NCBI GenBank assembly: GCA_025354075.1
Contig: JANXNO010000106.1
Location: 1 to 6,793, forward strand
Reading direction: 5' to 3'
Length of the DNA stretch: 6,793 nt
Source of the DNA: Burkholderiales bacterium
Lineage (GTDB): Bacteria > Pseudomonadota > Gammaproteobacteria > Burkholderiales > Casimicrobiaceae
Shown: in pieces, positions 5,984-6,793 of the stretch
Numbering within the stretch: the first letter of the stretch is position 1
Layout of the letters: each line of letters opens with the position of its first letter
Position numbers and translations under genes: made by a program
Notes under the pieces: model-generated
The model's input: only the letters and a program-made list of their open reading frames with translations
Told to the model about the DNA's origin: nothing
Database searches by the model: none

Positions 5984-6793
5984 TTACGCTGTTTTGCTGC
6001 GATTGACCGCGCGGCCAACCGCCAGACCAATCAGCATCGCGCCCACCATCGCCACCGCTGCGCCGATGAAAATGGTGCGCGGCAAATCATGATCCATAAA
6101 CCAGCCAAAGATTGGCGCTGACACCGCGAGGCCGGCGTCGAGTCCCGAATAGACTGTGCCGTACACGCGACCGGTCGCGCCCACCGGGGTGGCGCGCTTG
6201 ATCAGCAAATCACGCGACGGGCCAGCGACACCGGTGCCAAGCCCTGCCAGCATCACCAGCAACAGTGTGCCGATGCCGCCCGCCCAGCCGGTAGCTGCGA
6301 GGATCAGCAGTACCGCTGATCCAGAGAGCGATCCACCAATAATTTTTTCCGGGTCAGCCCACTGCCGACTGATCGCAAACCCGCCCGCGAGTTGGCCAAT
6401 CGCGCTGCACACGAGATACCCGGTCAACGCGGTTGCCGCGACCGTGAGCTTCAATCCGGCGATGGCTTGCAGGGCGGGCGTCGCGAAATTCTGAATCGCC
6501 GAATTGCTGAAGGTGATGACGAAGAAGAACGCAAAACACAGCCACACCACCGGTTGCCGCATGAACGCAAGGCTCGATTCGGGCGCTGCGGTTGATGAAG
6601 GTTTTGGCGCGTTGCCAGCCAATGATCGCGTGTCAATCGCATCCCGAAAAATCACCGCAACCGCCAGCACGCACAGCGCGAATACAGCAGCGCTCGCAAG
6701 CGCATTGCGCCAGCCAAACTGCTGCGCAAGAATCACCATGACCAGCGTTGCGGACGCGTAGCCCAGCGTACCACTCAGGCCGTGCGCGCTGTA
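5984..6793 (-). CDS. MFS transporter, Fsr-like (partial, N-terminus outside window)
   Basis: The frame is open to the right edge and gives 269 residues before TAA at 5984-5986; an internal Met at 6739 is not the true start because MFS-like sequence continues above it (YSAHGLSGTLGYASATLV). The missing part is about the first four helices. Visible elements are a Gly-rich helix 4-5 region at 1-30, a hydrophilic central loop at 50-78 (SLAGNAPKPSSTAAPESS), six further helices from about 81 to 262, a conserved GPSRDLLIK at 191-199 and a TGRVYGTVYSGLDAGLAVS helix 11 at 207-225. The GPSRDLLI and YSGLD motifs recall the fosmidomycin-resistance-like (Fsr) branch of MFS; the exact subfamily and the substrate are uncertain. 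It precedes the second MFS gene by 14 bases, so the two are probably co-transcribed. No promoter can be seen because the 5' end is missing. Confidence 0.88.
   Translation of the reverse strand, partial: YSAHGLSGTLGYASATLVMVILAQQFGWRNALASAAVFALCVLAVAVIFRDAIDTRSLAGNAPKPSSTAAPESSLAFMRQPVVWLCFAFFFVITFSNSAIQNFATPALQAIAGLKLTVAATALTGYLVCSAIGQLAGGFAISRQWADPEKIIGGSLSGSAVLLILAATGWAGGIGTLLLVMLAGLGTGVAGPSRDLLIKRATPVGATGRVYGTVYSGLDAGLAVSAPIFGWFMDHDLPRTIFIGAAVAMVGAMLIGLAVGRAVNRSKTA

Noticed and set aside
4945..6006. 353-codon plus-strand frame opposite the MFS gene
   Set aside because: Composition (Thr, Ala, Pro, Asn; no hydrophobic core or motif) is that of an antisense shadow, and the minus-strand frame is an unmistakable MFS protein.

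Overview
The window is about 60% G+C and reads like a chromosomal segment of a Gram-negative proteobacterium. A betaproteobacterium (Burkholderiales-like) is my best guess, from codon use, an Sec-exported multidomain S8-type protease and two MFS carriers of proteobacterial type. The assignment is inferred from style; no taxonomic marker gene is present.

Layout. (1) Bases 2-694, minus strand: 5' part of a gene running off the left edge. It encodes a cytoplasmic winged-helix-like segment, one membrane helix and a long Ala/Pro/Thr-rich tail. (2) Bases 695-1122: a 428-base, AT-richer divergent intergenic region with one weak promoter candidate next to the protease start. (3) Bases 1123-4584, plus strand: one 1153-residue exported protease. 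Its modules are signal peptide, I9-like propeptide, S8/S53-like catalytic domain with Glu in place of the usual His, an inserted beta domain, three accessory beta modules and a C-terminal pair of dockerin-like calcium-binding repeats. (4) Bases 4585-4796: a convergent intergenic region with two good hairpins, one of them terminator-like. (5) Bases 4797-5969 and 5984-6793, minus strand: two MFS transporter genes in tandem, 14 bases apart. The upstream one loses its N-terminus at the right edge.

How they relate. The two MFS genes very probably form one transcription unit and are drug- or metabolite-efflux-type carriers of unknown substrate. The protease stands alone: divergent from the gene on its left and convergent with the MFS pair. 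Nothing shows a pathway link between it and its neighbours. No RNA gene, CRISPR array, insertion sequence or integrase was seen. The points most worth a second look are the Asp/Glu/Ser active site of the protease, its dockerin-like tail, and the left-edge protein that joins a DNA-binding-like fold to a TonB-like membrane anchor.
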